This document shows positions 28,118 through 36,334 of a stretch of DNA of 64,000 nt, one piece after another. The translations under genes and the position numbers were made by a program. Where the stretch lies: the NCBI GenBank assembly GCA_964623815.1, contig CAZUVR010000015.1:18783-82782 (forward strand), written 5' to 3'. This stretch comes from Chroococcopsis sp964623815. GTDB taxonomy: Bacteria > Cyanobacteriota > Cyanobacteriia > Cyanobacteriales > Microcystaceae. The notes under the pieces were generated by a model. The model did not search any database and was not told the DNA's origin. It saw only the letters and a list, made by a program, of their open reading frames with translations. Numbering within the stretch: the stretch's first letter is position 1; the number at the start of each line of letters is the position of its first letter.

Positions 28118-28461
28118 CGATTGAGAACACGACTCGCCATCGATAGAGTATCGCCTATATCAACTCGCACAATCGATTTATCGCATCCATGCAATAACAC
28201 ATCGGTCAATGGCTGATGGCTAATGTTAAAAGGAGATCAAACAACGGCTCTCCGAAGCTCATCAATCTTATCGGGATAAAACCTCACTTCGTAAGACTCC
28301 CCCGCTAATATTAACGTCCAAATTCTCTCACCGAGCCTCTCAAAACTAATGCCTGTTTTGTGCAGAATTTATTATATTTCCAATAACAGCAATCCTTATC
28401 GTGCCTGTAGAGTTTTATTGGGGTAAGATAAAAAAGAGTTTAAATCCTCAAACTTAAAATC
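28118..28461. other. 344-base intergenic region
   Basis: Between the hydrolase and the peptidase gene. It contains a possible gene remnant on the minus strand (28237-28368) and, just before 28462, the promoter region of the peptidase. No RNA gene or clear terminator was seen. Confidence 0.5.
28237..28368 (-). pseudogene. possible coding remnant, about 43 codons
   Basis: An open frame without a standard ATG (ATT or CTG at the beginning) ending in TGA at 28237. The peptide reads like real protein in the middle (RLGERIWTLILAGESYEVRF, then YPDKIDELRRAVV), and two stops lie just upstream. It could be a relict of a deleted gene. I do not recognise the family. Confidence 0.3.
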
Positions 28462-29196
28462 ATGGACGATATACCAGAGGTAGTAAGAAAACCCTCCCCC
28501 AGTAAAGCCAGTAAATCCCATACATATTTACTATTGGGCTTGGGACTTCTCGCTCTCTGCGGTACTGGTATAATTGCCTGGGGTTTGGGAAAAATGATGG
28601 GCTCGGGGCCGCAAAAAGTCGTAGTCACCAATCCAACCCCGAGCCCAGGCGTGACAGTGACAGCCTCTCCGGTTGAGAATATCCTCGGGCACCTACCCTA
28701 TAAAGAAGCTCCCCTCTCGCAGTTAAAACCGATAACCGCTGACGGGAGAATAAAAATGCGCTCCGCCGCCGCTAAAGAATTTATCAAGATGAAAAACGCC
28801 GCCCGCAGAGTCGGAGTCATCCTAACCCCTATCTCGGGGTTTCGCTCTGTAGAGGAGCAGAAAGGTTTATTCTTCGGGGTGAAGGCACAACGCAATCAGG
28901 AAACGAAAAAACGGGCGGAAGTGAGCGCTCCCCCTGGCTATAGCGAACACCATACAGGTTATGCTGTAGATATTGGCGATGGTAAAGTACCGAGTACTAA
29001 TCTAAAAGTATCTTTTGAAAAGACGGCAGCATATCGCTGGTTGAGAGATAACGCGGCTAAATATAGTTTCGAGTTGTCTTTCCCCCCCGATAATCCTGGG
29101 GGCGTGAGTTACGAACCTTGGCACTGGCGTTATGTGGGAGATACCGATAGTTTGGAAACTTTTTATAAGGCGCAACAGTTGAGAAAACAGAAATGA
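28462..29196 (+). CDS. D-alanyl-D-alanine carboxypeptidase, M15B/VanY-like
   Basis: A 244-aa membrane-anchored peptidase acting on peptidoglycan stem peptides. A transmembrane helix lies at about residues 21-41, followed by a Pro/Thr-rich linker. The zinc site is intact: His and Asp in SEHHTGYAVDIGDG (around 158-171) and His in EPWHWRYVG near 215. The C-terminal domain would be in the periplasm. It overlaps the SWIM gene by four bases (ATGA). Confidence 0.88.
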   Translation: MDDIPEVVRKPSPSKASKSHTYLLLGLGLLALCGTGIIAWGLGKMMGSGPQKVVVTNPTPSPGVTVTASPVENILGHLPYKEAPLSQLKPITADGRIKMRSAAAKEFIKMKNAARRVGVILTPISGFRSVEEQKGLFFGVKAQRNQETKKRAEVSAPPGYSEHHTGYAVDIGDGKVPSTNLKVSFEKTAAYRWLRDNAAKYSFELSFPPDNPGGVSYEPWHWRYVGDTDSLETFYKAQQLRKQK

Positions 29197-30020
29197 TAGG
29201 TCAAGATAATCCTGATACTAAAGATTGGTGGGTGGAGAGATGGCTACAGCTCTTGGATTCCTATCGGTTTAAGAAACGCCTGGAAAGGGCGCGAGTTTAT
29301 TCGCGCGAGGGCAATGTTTTAAGTATCGATTTCATCGGCTCCGAAGTTAGCGCTAAAGTTCAGGGGAGTGAGGCGGAACCTTATCAGGTATCGTTATCTT
29401 TAGAGCCTTTTAGCGAGGAGGATTGGGATTATATCTCCTTGCTCATGAGTGAGAAGGCGATTTTTTCCGCCCAGTTATTAGCCGGACAAATGCCCGATGA
29501 GATAGAGCAGGTGTTCATCTCGGCGGGTTTGAGTTTGTTTCCTTTCTCCCTCTCGGATATTAAATCCCGCTGCACCTGCGCCGATAAGGCTAATCCCTGT
29601 AAGCACATCGGTGCTATATACTATCAATTAGCTGATCGCTTTCAAGAAGACCCTTTCGTTTTATTCCAGCTCCGGGGCCGCACTAAAGCTCTAATTCTAG
29701 AAGCTCTGCGGCAAAAACGCAGTCAGAAACATCCCGCCTCCGCAAATGAGAATATCGTCTCGCCCCCAGAAAACCCCCTTAAGGAAGATTTATCTACTCC
29801 CGAGGTGGATATAGAAAAGTTCTGGGATTACGATCGTTCTCTCGACCCTTCTTTAGTAGTCATCTCCGAGCCTCTCAATAATATCAGTGTCCTCGATAGT
29901 TTAGGCTCCTTTCCCCTACCTCTAGAAGAATCGGAAGCGGTAAAAGCTTTTCTTGAACCTGTCTATCGTAACCTGCGCGGCAAAGCGGTGATTCGCGCTA
30001 TGAATCCTGGTACTAATTAA
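29193..30020 (+). CDS. SWIM zinc-finger protein
   Basis: A 275-aa protein with the SWIM motif C-x-C-x6-C-x-H (CTCADKANPCKH, about 128-139), a zinc-binding fold found in DNA- or protein-binding proteins. The N-terminal part (LERARVYSREGNVLSI) is a common companion region in SWIM proteins linked to SNF2-type helicases. No helicase is nearby. It is coupled to the VanY-like gene. Confidence 0.82.
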   Translation: MIGQDNPDTKDWWVERWLQLLDSYRFKKRLERARVYSREGNVLSIDFIGSEVSAKVQGSEAEPYQVSLSLEPFSEEDWDYISLLMSEKAIFSAQLLAGQMPDEIEQVFISAGLSLFPFSLSDIKSRCTCADKANPCKHIGAIYYQLADRFQEDPFVLFQLRGRTKALILEALRQKRSQKHPASANENIVSPPENPLKEDLSTPEVDIEKFWDYDRSLDPSLVVISEPLNNISVLDSLGSFPLPLEESEAVKAFLEPVYRNLRGKAVIRAMNPGTN

Positions 30021-30168
30021 ACCGTTTTATTTTTGCTAACGCCGATGAAAAATTAAATTCTTACTTCTATATTAGGGGATGCTAATTTTTAGTCCCAATT
30101 CCAGAACCCACGGGCAAATCTTATCCCAAACAGACGTTACTTATTAAAACAATCAGTTTAATTATTAT

Positions 30169-30687
30169 ATGCTCAACAAATTTCTTTATCCCTCTCTTTT
30201 TAGTTTAATAACTATGGCTATGTGGCAACCGGTACAGGCAGCCGAATCAGCAATTATCACCTATTCTATATTCCGGGAATCCATATCTATAGAAGATTTA
30301 AATCAACTGAGTGAGACGGGAGAAGTTTCATCTTCTTTAGCCGCTCAATTAAAAATGGGGAACCAGAAACCAGAAAAATTTAGACAAATACTCAACCATG
30401 AAATTGAGGTTGACCCGATAATTCTCTCTCAGTTTCTCAATACTTTCATCGGTGAAAAATTATTGGATTACGTCAGCGAAGTGATTCAAACACCACAGAA
30501 AACCGCCAGCCGTCAAGGTTTGAGGAGCGCTCTGGTTACTTCCGCCTTACAAGACAGGAAAATCCAACTTATAGAGGTGCTGAAGAATTATCCAACTCAG
30601 GAGGTGGTTATAGATGGTAATCGTCTTTTAGAAGTGGTGAGCCAGATAGATAAATTAGTTAAAACCCTACCCCGTATATCTTTATAA
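30169..30687 (+). CDS. stand-alone DUF1400 protein, exported
   Basis: A 172-aa protein with a signal peptide (hydrophobic core about 9-22, likely cleavage after VQA at 24). The mature part matches DUF1400: a strand and FRESISIEDLNQLSETGEV, then SEVIQTPQKTASRQGLRSAL and NYPTQEVVIDG. In cyanobacteria DUF1400 is usually the N-terminal part of an alpha/beta hydrolase; here the hydrolase is missing. It may be an autonomous regulator or a remnant. Confidence 0.78.
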   Translation: MLNKFLYPSLFSLITMAMWQPVQAAESAIITYSIFRESISIEDLNQLSETGEVSSSLAAQLKMGNQKPEKFRQILNHEIEVDPIILSQFLNTFIGEKLLDYVSEVIQTPQKTASRQGLRSALVTSALQDRKIQLIEVLKNYPTQEVVIDGNRLLEVVSQIDKLVKTLPRISL

Positions 30688-30688
30688 G

Positions 30689-31342
30689 TTAGAGAGGTTT
30701 TTCCAAAAATAATCTACCCGGCTTTTGTAATAACCAGCGGCTTAACTTACCGTCAATCCGTTGTAAGGTATAACCATTATCAGTATATAAATTGTAGGCG
30801 GCAGAATTATTTTCTAAAACGTGGAGGGATAATTGATTAAATCCCCATTCCCGAGCTATTTGCTCGCATTTAGCGAGTAACTTTCTGGCGACACCTTTCC
30901 TTCTATAATTACGACTGACGGCGAGATTAGATATATAGGGGATGGGATGACGAAACAGAGAAGTAGATTTCAATCCTATTTCTACCGTGCCAATAATTCC
31001 TGTGTCGCTACAGGCCACTAAACAATTATAGTGGGGTGTTTCGGTACGCAAACGGGTTTTTAAGTCTTCGTACATCCCTAACTTGAAGACGGGGCGAAAC
31101 CACAACCAAAAATAATCCTGAGGATAAAAACTTTCGGTGAGAATTTCCGCAACCGCTTTCAAGTCAGCTAATTGAGCAACCCTAATCGATAGATTACATT
31201 GCTCTGGGGAGTTGAGATTATAGGAAGATGAATCGGAACCAATATAGGGTAAAAAACAGGAATGAACGTTTAAAAAGGGATTGAGATCATCACTTTTAGA
31301 AAAGTTTAGCCCCTGTGGTTGAGGCTCGGTAGGATTGGTCAT
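30689..31342 (-). CDS. GNAT family N-acetyltransferase
   Basis: A 217-aa protein with a GNAT fold from about residue 50. The acetyl-CoA loop is RRKGVARKLL (about 147-156), and the C-terminal NNSAAYNLYTDNGYTL element is typical. The first 48 residues are low in predicted structure. It is convergent with the DUF1400 gene with one base between their stops. The substrate is unknown. Confidence 0.83.
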   Translation of the reverse strand: MTNPTEPQPQGLNFSKSDDLNPFLNVHSCFLPYIGSDSSSYNLNSPEQCNLSIRVAQLADLKAVAEILTESFYPQDYFWLWFRPVFKLGMYEDLKTRLRTETPHYNCLVACSDTGIIGTVEIGLKSTSLFRHPIPYISNLAVSRNYRRKGVARKLLAKCEQIAREWGFNQLSLHVLENNSAAYNLYTDNGYTLQRIDGKLSRWLLQKPGRLFLEKPL

Positions 31343-31386
31343 TCTTTACGAAGCGACAGGGTGCATTTTATTTCTAGATTATATCT

Positions 31387-32736
31387 TTATTCTCCAGTGA
31401 TAGATAATCCTTCTACCCAGATGCGCGGGCTGATGCCGCCGGGCGTGATTTCTTCCTCTGGTTCGATATAGACGATCGATTTTAGTAAAGTAAGAAAATC
31501 ACCTGCTACAGTAGCCGAATCTATACTCACTTTCTCCTTACCGTTAACGAGCCAGCCATCAAAGGGAAGGGAGAAAGAGCCTTGCAGGGAATTAACCCCT
31601 GCGTGGAGAGCTTGTAAGCTATCGATTAAGACTAGGTTTTCCGCGTTATCGAGGCTATATTTAGCGTCGCCGTTACCGCCCGCGCTGAATACGTGATAGA
31701 AATGGGGGCTGACGGTGACTTTCGCGCCTATATTGCCGTTGCCGGTGGGCTGACAATTCATCCGTCTAGCGGTAATCGTGCTGTGAAGGAAATTTTTCAA
31801 CACGCCGTTAGTTATTAACTCGACTCGCCCGGTGGGAGTGCCTTCGCTATCGAAGCTCTCCGCGCCGATATTATCGGGGTGTAAGGCATCGTCACAGAGG
31901 CACAAATCAGAAACCGCGATTTGAGTGCCAATAGATTCGGGGGTGGAGAGACTCTGTTTATCTAAGACGCTCTGGGCGTTAAATAGATTGGAGAAAGCAC
32001 CCAAAAGACTCAAGAAGGCGCGAGGGGAGAAAACGACTAAATATTTACCGGTTTTAATCGGTTGATAGTTGAGGTGAGAAATGGTCTTTTCGATCGCTTC
32101 TTTGAGACAATCATCTACAGCGAGACTTTCTAGTCCGGTGCTGATTCGATATGCTCCGGCGCTACGGGGTTTCTTGCCTTCCTGTTCGGTTTTGGTGTAG
32201 AGGTAGATAGAGGCGTAAGAGCGCCCCTCTTGACGTTTCGCGCCTTCGCTATTGAGATAGAATCTCTCTACTTCTTGTTGTCCTAACCCATTATAGGGGA
32301 CACTGGCGATAGCTGAGTGGGCTTCTAAAACTGCTTTTTCAGCCCCGAGAAGTTTACCGATTAAATCCGAGATGGGGGCTTGAGGGTTAATAGTGCGGTT
32401 AATCTCTACTGTTTCCGCTTCCGCCGTCGCCAAGGGGCTGAAATCGGGTGCGTTATCTTTTACCCCGAAGTAACTCGCTTCTTGAGCAGTTTTCAGGGCT
32501 AATTCCAAACCTTTCGGGTCAACGTCTGTAGTCGTAGTGACACCTACTTGATCCTTATCGTTCCAAACTCTAACTATGACGCTGGAGCGATTCGATGCCT
32601 GTACCTGTTTTGGCTCTCCTTGAAATACTTCTACTTCCGAATCATCTACTTTTGAGCCGTAGATGTCATATTTTTTGATACCGAGATTTTCCGCGCTCTG
32701 CTGGGCGAATTGAGCAATTTCTTGAACACTTACCAT
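31387..32736 (-). CDS. tldE: TldE/PmbA-type subunit of the TldD/TldE protease
   Basis: A 449-aa protein of the PmbA/TldE branch. In E. coli TldD and TldE form a heterodimeric metalloprotease that trims microcin precursors and CcdA; TldE lacks the zinc motif, and none is seen here. It is the last gene of a three-gene minus-strand unit with tldD and a DUF456 membrane protein. The C-terminal GxxSPRIWVEGLSI region is typical. In cyanobacteria the natural substrates are not known. Confidence 0.88.
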   Translation of the reverse strand: MVSVQEIAQFAQQSAENLGIKKYDIYGSKVDDSEVEVFQGEPKQVQASNRSSVIVRVWNDKDQVGVTTTTDVDPKGLELALKTAQEASYFGVKDNAPDFSPLATAEAETVEINRTINPQAPISDLIGKLLGAEKAVLEAHSAIASVPYNGLGQQEVERFYLNSEGAKRQEGRSYASIYLYTKTEQEGKKPRSAGAYRISTGLESLAVDDCLKEAIEKTISHLNYQPIKTGKYLVVFSPRAFLSLLGAFSNLFNAQSVLDKQSLSTPESIGTQIAVSDLCLCDDALHPDNIGAESFDSEGTPTGRVELITNGVLKNFLHSTITARRMNCQPTGNGNIGAKVTVSPHFYHVFSAGGNGDAKYSLDNAENLVLIDSLQALHAGVNSLQGSFSLPFDGWLVNGKEKVSIDSATVAGDFLTLLKSIVYIEPEEEITPGGISPRIWVEGLSITGE

Positions 32737-32764
32737 ATTTTTATTAATTTGTCAATATTGTGAA

Positions 32765-33301
32765 TTATTTAGGCAAATAGGGGAGAGTGCTATAGACGAA
32801 GAGAATGACTGCACCGAGGGCTAATAGGGACTTAGCGATATTGCCGAAGAGAGTGCCTACGACGATGCCTATACATACCTTGCCAGATTGTTGCAGGCGT
32901 GGCCCCGTTGGTAATTCCTTACGGTAGGCGTATTCTCCTAAAAAGGCTCCCACTACCGGGCCAAGGAAAAGGCCGATAATCGGCCCGCCGACAGGGAGAG
33001 CAGGTAATAAACCAAATAAACCGGCAAATAACCCCACCATAGCCCCGATTTGACTCCAATCACTAGCGCCCACTTTTTTCGCTCCCCAAACGGTGGCGAG
33101 AAAGTCAACGCCGATACTGAGAAGGAGGATGACGAGGGTAACTACTAATGAAACGCCCATACCAGCGAATTTAGAGACGAAACCCCACACGAGCATCGCC
33201 CCTAAAATTAAGCCTATGCCGGGTATGGCGGGGACTAATGCCCCGATTACCCCTACTATCATCACAGCCACAAGTATCCAGTAAAGAACTACTAAATTCA
33301 T
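32765..33301 (-). CDS. DUF456 membrane protein
   Basis: A 178-aa membrane protein with about five hydrophobic helices and many Gly/Pro residues. PAIPGIGLILGAMLVWG near residue 25 and a second copy of the theme (LPVGGPIIGLFLGPVVGAFLG) near 103-123 match DUF456. It overlaps the tldD stop by one base and is sandwiched between tldD and tldE. The function is unknown. Confidence 0.83.
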   Translation of the reverse strand: MNLVVLYWILVAVMIVGVIGALVPAIPGIGLILGAMLVWGFVSKFAGMGVSLVVTLVILLLSIGVDFLATVWGAKKVGASDWSQIGAMVGLFAGLFGLLPALPVGGPIIGLFLGPVVGAFLGEYAYRKELPTGPRLQQSGKVCIGIVVGTLFGNIAKSLLALGAVILFVYSTLPYLPK

Positions 33302-34770
33302 TAGCGCCCGCCTACGGTTATAGAATCTACTTTTAGATGAGGTTGCCCCACGGTTACATATACACTACCACTGACGGAGCCACAGAATCCCGCAGCTAAC
33401 CCCAAATCTTGAGAACACATAGAGATTTTATTCATTATCTCTTTGGCCGAGCCGATTAGGGTGGCTCCTTTGAGGGGTTTGGTCAGTTTACCGTTTTCGA
33501 TAAGGTAGGCTTCTTCGACGGCGAAGTTAAATTCACCAGTTGCGCCGACGCTACCCCCTCCCATTTTCTTACAGTAGATACCTTTATCGATCGAGTTAAA
33601 CAGGTCTTCTATACTATAGTTACCAGGGGCGATATAAGTATTACGCATTCTCGAAGCGGCTGGGTAATTATAACTCTGTCTTCTGCCGCTGCCGGTGCGG
33701 GGGTGCCCAGTGCGTACAAAGCCGGTTCGATCGGCGATAAAGTTTTTCAATATGCCATTCTCGATCAATAATGTTCTTTGAGTGGGCATACCTTCATCAT
33801 CCATATCGATCGTACCAAAAGCCTTATCCGATAACCCTTCATCCCAAGCGGTAAGATTTTCGTGGGCGATTTTCTCCCCTTTCATCTCTAAGAAAGGAGT
33901 GGTTTTCTGTTCGATTTGGGTTGTCTCTAACAGATGCCCGCAGGCTTCGTGAAAGATTACGCCGCCGAATTGATTGGCCATGACGATAGGATAATTACCC
34001 GACTCCACATAATCGGCGTAGAGCATTTTACCCGCCGATTCACCGATTTCTTGAGCCACATCTTGATAATTCCACTCCCGCAGGAAGCCGGGGTTACTGG
34101 TGTTACCGTCTCGTTTGCCGATGGATGAGCGATTACTGCCATCAGCGCAGAGGAGATTGTAACCTACGGATTGAGTGAGGCGGATGTCACGGGCGAAGGT
34201 ACCATCGCTGGCGGCTACTAATACCTCTTGCCAATCGCGGAAATAAGCGGCGCGGCGGGATTGAATATGACTCGCAGTTTTGGTGATTTCGGCGTTGGCT
34301 TTTAATAGTATGTCGCCCATTTCCTGCATCGAGCTACATTGGGATAGCCAAGAGTCTTTCTGTCTATAAGTGCCGTAATCGCGGAGAATTTCCAGATTGA
34401 TTTCGGGGGTGAAAGCGTTGGGGCCGGGTAATTGTAAACCGAGGATGGATAGGCCTTTTTCTAGGGCGTTTTTTAAGCCTTTAAAGGTGATGTCGTTGGT
34501 GCTAACGTAACAGTCTCCCTTGCCTTTAAATAGCCTTATACCCGCGCCGGTGGATAGGCGGGGGGAGATGGAGGTGATTAAGTCGTCTTCGGCTAGACAA
34601 CTGATGTAGTTAACTTTTTCCAGGAAGAATTCTATAAAATCGGCTCCCGCTGCCCTTCCCAATCCGAGAAGTGTGGACAGGGGTGCGGCCCAGGATGCGT
34701 CAAATCGATCGATACTAGGGTTATATTGGAGTGACGGGATTTCTTTCGATATTAGTAAGGTCGGTGACAT
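33301..34770 (-). CDS. tldD: metalloprotease TldD
   Basis: A 489-aa TldD homolog, the catalytic subunit of the TldD/TldE protease. The zinc motif HEACGH (His274-Glu275...His279) is intact. The C-terminal LAAGFCGSVSGSVYVTVGQP and the SITVGGR end match the family. It opens the unit tldD-DUF456-tldE, so both protease subunits are present. The enzyme is expected to be cytosolic. Confidence 0.92.
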   Translation of the reverse strand: MSPTLLISKEIPSLQYNPSIDRFDASWAAPLSTLLGLGRAAGADFIEFFLEKVNYISCLAEDDLITSISPRLSTGAGIRLFKGKGDCYVSTNDITFKGLKNALEKGLSILGLQLPGPNAFTPEINLEILRDYGTYRQKDSWLSQCSSMQEMGDILLKANAEITKTASHIQSRRAAYFRDWQEVLVAASDGTFARDIRLTQSVGYNLLCADGSNRSSIGKRDGNTSNPGFLREWNYQDVAQEIGESAGKMLYADYVESGNYPIVMANQFGGVIFHEACGHLLETTQIEQKTTPFLEMKGEKIAHENLTAWDEGLSDKAFGTIDMDDEGMPTQRTLLIENGILKNFIADRTGFVRTGHPRTGSGRRQSYNYPAASRMRNTYIAPGNYSIEDLFNSIDKGIYCKKMGGGSVGATGEFNFAVEEAYLIENGKLTKPLKGATLIGSAKEIMNKISMCSQDLGLAAGFCGSVSGSVYVTVGQPHLKVDSITVGGR

Positions 34771-34866
34771 AATTTAGGGCTTACTGATGCTGTAACTCTT
34801 AGTTTAACAATTTTTTCGTTTCCTCCGGCAGACCAGCACCTTTAACGTACTCAAGAATTGAGCGAG

Positions 34867-35085
34867 CTATGTATTCTGGCGTTTACCAGAATTTTTTAGC
34901 TTTTGCTGAATTGCCGCCTGTACTTTTTCATCAAAATCGGGATCATCGGGGTGAGCGATAATCCGGCGCGGGCGTTGATTAAGTCTGTCGAGATAGGCTT
35001 GAAAAGCGGCTTCGTCCCCACGATGCTCCACAAAATACTGCTTCAATTCGCTATCAGACATCGTATCGTAGTTAATTTGGCTCAT
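34867..35085 (-). CDS. small DUF6887-like protein
   Basis: A 72-aa acidic/basic protein with SDSELKQYFVEHRGDEAAFQ and AYLDRLNQRPR, which I recognise as the DUF6887 type found in cyanobacteria, usually beside DUF6888. Its ATG overlaps the end of the DUF6888-like frame by 14 bases. The function is unknown; the pair has been suspected to be toxin-antitoxin-like because of size and overlap, but that is inference. Confidence 0.65.
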   Translation of the reverse strand: MSQINYDTMSDSELKQYFVEHRGDEAAFQAYLDRLNQRPRRIIAHPDDPDFDEKVQAAIQQKLKNSGKRQNT

Positions 35086-35260
35086 CTGACAATTCTCCGT
35101 TGGGTAAAATTAAAAACTCAATTTCTTCTTCATAACCAGCCAGAATGTATAAATTTTGAGTCCGCGCATCAATGCAGATCAAATATATCGGTTGTTGCAT
35201 CGTAAATGTCAGTTAATAACTGATACGATACAGGGTGACTAATTGGGCGTTGGTGGGCAT
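35072..35260 (-). pseudogene. DUF6888-like gene interrupted by an in-frame stop
   Basis: Reading from ATG 35258-35260 gives MPTNAQLVTLYRISY, then TAA, then the same frame continues LTFTMQQPIYLICIDARTQ and onward to a TAA at 35072, overlapping the DUF6887 start. Family members read through this position (pattern S-Y-W-L-T), so a sense codon, probably TGG, has become TAA. A 42-aa product starting at ATG 35198-35200 (MQQPIY) is still possible. Too short for most gene finders. Confidence 0.6.
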
Positions 35261-35296
35261 TACTTAACATCCATTTTAGCGGTTGTTTTAATATAC

Positions 35297-35560
35297 TTAC
35301 TGATAACTACTCGCTTGGCGGGTGAACATAAGATGATATTGCCCCTTTTGTGCCATCAGTTCATCATGAGAACCAACTTCAATAATTCTGCCATTTTCTA
35401 ATACTGCAATCCTATCGGCCAGTTTACATAGGGCGAGGCGATGACTGATAACCACCGTTATTTTATCGGCGGCTAGGGTTCGGAAAATTTGATATATCTC
35501 GTATTCCGTCTTCGCATCCAGAGCGGCGGTTGGTTCGTCGAATATTAACACCTGATAAAA
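35297..35560 (-). pseudogene. C-terminal fragment of an ABC exporter ATPase
   Basis: About 85 codons of an ABC ATPase C-terminus: Walker B/D-loop (LIFDEPTAALD), H-loop (VVISHRLALC) and the end LMFTRQASSYQ. Walker A, the signature motif and the membrane domain are missing. The sequence departs from the family at about 35560, next to the toxin-antitoxin module. It cannot be a working transporter. Confidence 0.8.
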
Positions 35561-35590
35561 TTTGTTTATAGCTAGTTGGAGGAATTAATC

Positions 35591-35857
35591 ATGCAAAGTA
35601 TTAAATTTCGCTCCCGCGTTGATGCGGATGGTATCTTGAGGTTAGAAGTGCCTAAAGAACTGGCTAATCTGGAACTCGATATAGTGGTGGTCTATCAGCC
35701 TGTCGAGTCAGAAATGGCAGAAGTTGAGGAACAGACTGTCATTAAACTTAGCCGCGAGGACAGTGAGGCTTTTTTTGAATCCCTCCTCAATCCTCCATCT
35801 CCTAGCCTGAAAATGCGTCAGGCAGCTTCCGAATACCGAAAAAGCACGGGGTTTTAG
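35591..35857 (+). CDS. antitoxin-like protein with TacA-type (DUF1778) C-terminus
   Basis: An 88-aa protein. GGAGG at 35578-35582 sets the ATG at 35591; a TTG at 35576 is within the ribosome-binding site. The N-terminal half (SIKFRSRVDADGILRLEVPK) looks like an AbrB-style or small beta domain. The C-terminal half (LSREDSEAFFESLLNPP and an MRQAASEYRK helix) is the toxin-neutralising tail of TacA/DUF1778 antitoxins. It is three bases ahead of a GNAT toxin-like gene. The usual ribbon-helix-helix N-terminus of TacA is replaced. Confidence 0.7.
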   Translation: MQSIKFRSRVDADGILRLEVPKELANLELDIVVVYQPVESEMAEVEEQTVIKLSREDSEAFFESLLNPPSPSLKMRQAASEYRKSTGF

Positions 35858-35860
35858 TAG

Positions 35861-36166
35861 GTGACGGCTCCAACCTTTGACTACGCTATAGAAATATTGA
35901 ACCCTTTTATTCCGGCTACTTTGCTAGGAAGGCTGGCTATTGATAAAAGATACCAGGGTCAAAAATTAGGTACTTTCTTACTGTTCGATGCCTTCGAGCG
36001 TATTCTTAGAAGTGAAATCGCTTCTTATGCTGTAGTGGTTGATGCCATTGATGAGAAAGCGATCGCTTTTTACCAACACCATCAGTTTATTTCCTTTGCT
36101 GATCAACCCCAAAGGCTTTACATACCAATAGCAACTATCGCCTCAATGTTTGAAGCGACTTCTTAG
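35861..36166 (+). pseudogene. TacT-like GNAT toxin, N-terminally shortened
   Basis: A 101-residue open frame with GTG start. It holds the GNAT core of TacT-type toxins (GRLAIDKRYQGQKLG, acetyl-CoA loop, and AIAFYQHHQFISF), which acetylate aminoacyl-tRNA. TacT proteins are usually about 160 aa; the first 60-70 residues, including the substrate-facing DCG...LNDWL region, are missing and replaced by about 16 unrelated residues. It is probably inactive. Confidence 0.65.
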
Positions 36167-36260
36167 CCACGCGCTGATAACTACTCGCTTGAGGGGTTAA
36201 CATCGAATGATACTCTCCCTTTTGTACCATCAGCTCATCGTGAGAACCTAGCTCGATAAT
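36135..36260 (-). pseudogene. second C-terminal fragment of an ABC exporter ATPase
   Basis: About 42 codons reading IIELGSHDELMVQKGEYHSM, LTPQASSYQ and a stop at 36135, on the opposite strand to the end of the toxin-like gene. It is a diverged copy of the tail at 35297-35390, so the two fragments form a direct repeat of about 90 bases flanking the toxin-antitoxin genes. Confidence 0.7.
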
Positions 36261-36334
36261 TGCATAAATAGCCTTAACTTAGAAAACAGAAGAAAAACGT
36301 TATTTCTCGCTTTTCTTCTTCTACCTCTAGCTTC

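Noticed and set aside
35297..35560. A functional small ABC ATPase
   Set aside because: Walker A, the signature motif and the membrane domain are missing, so it can only be a fragment.
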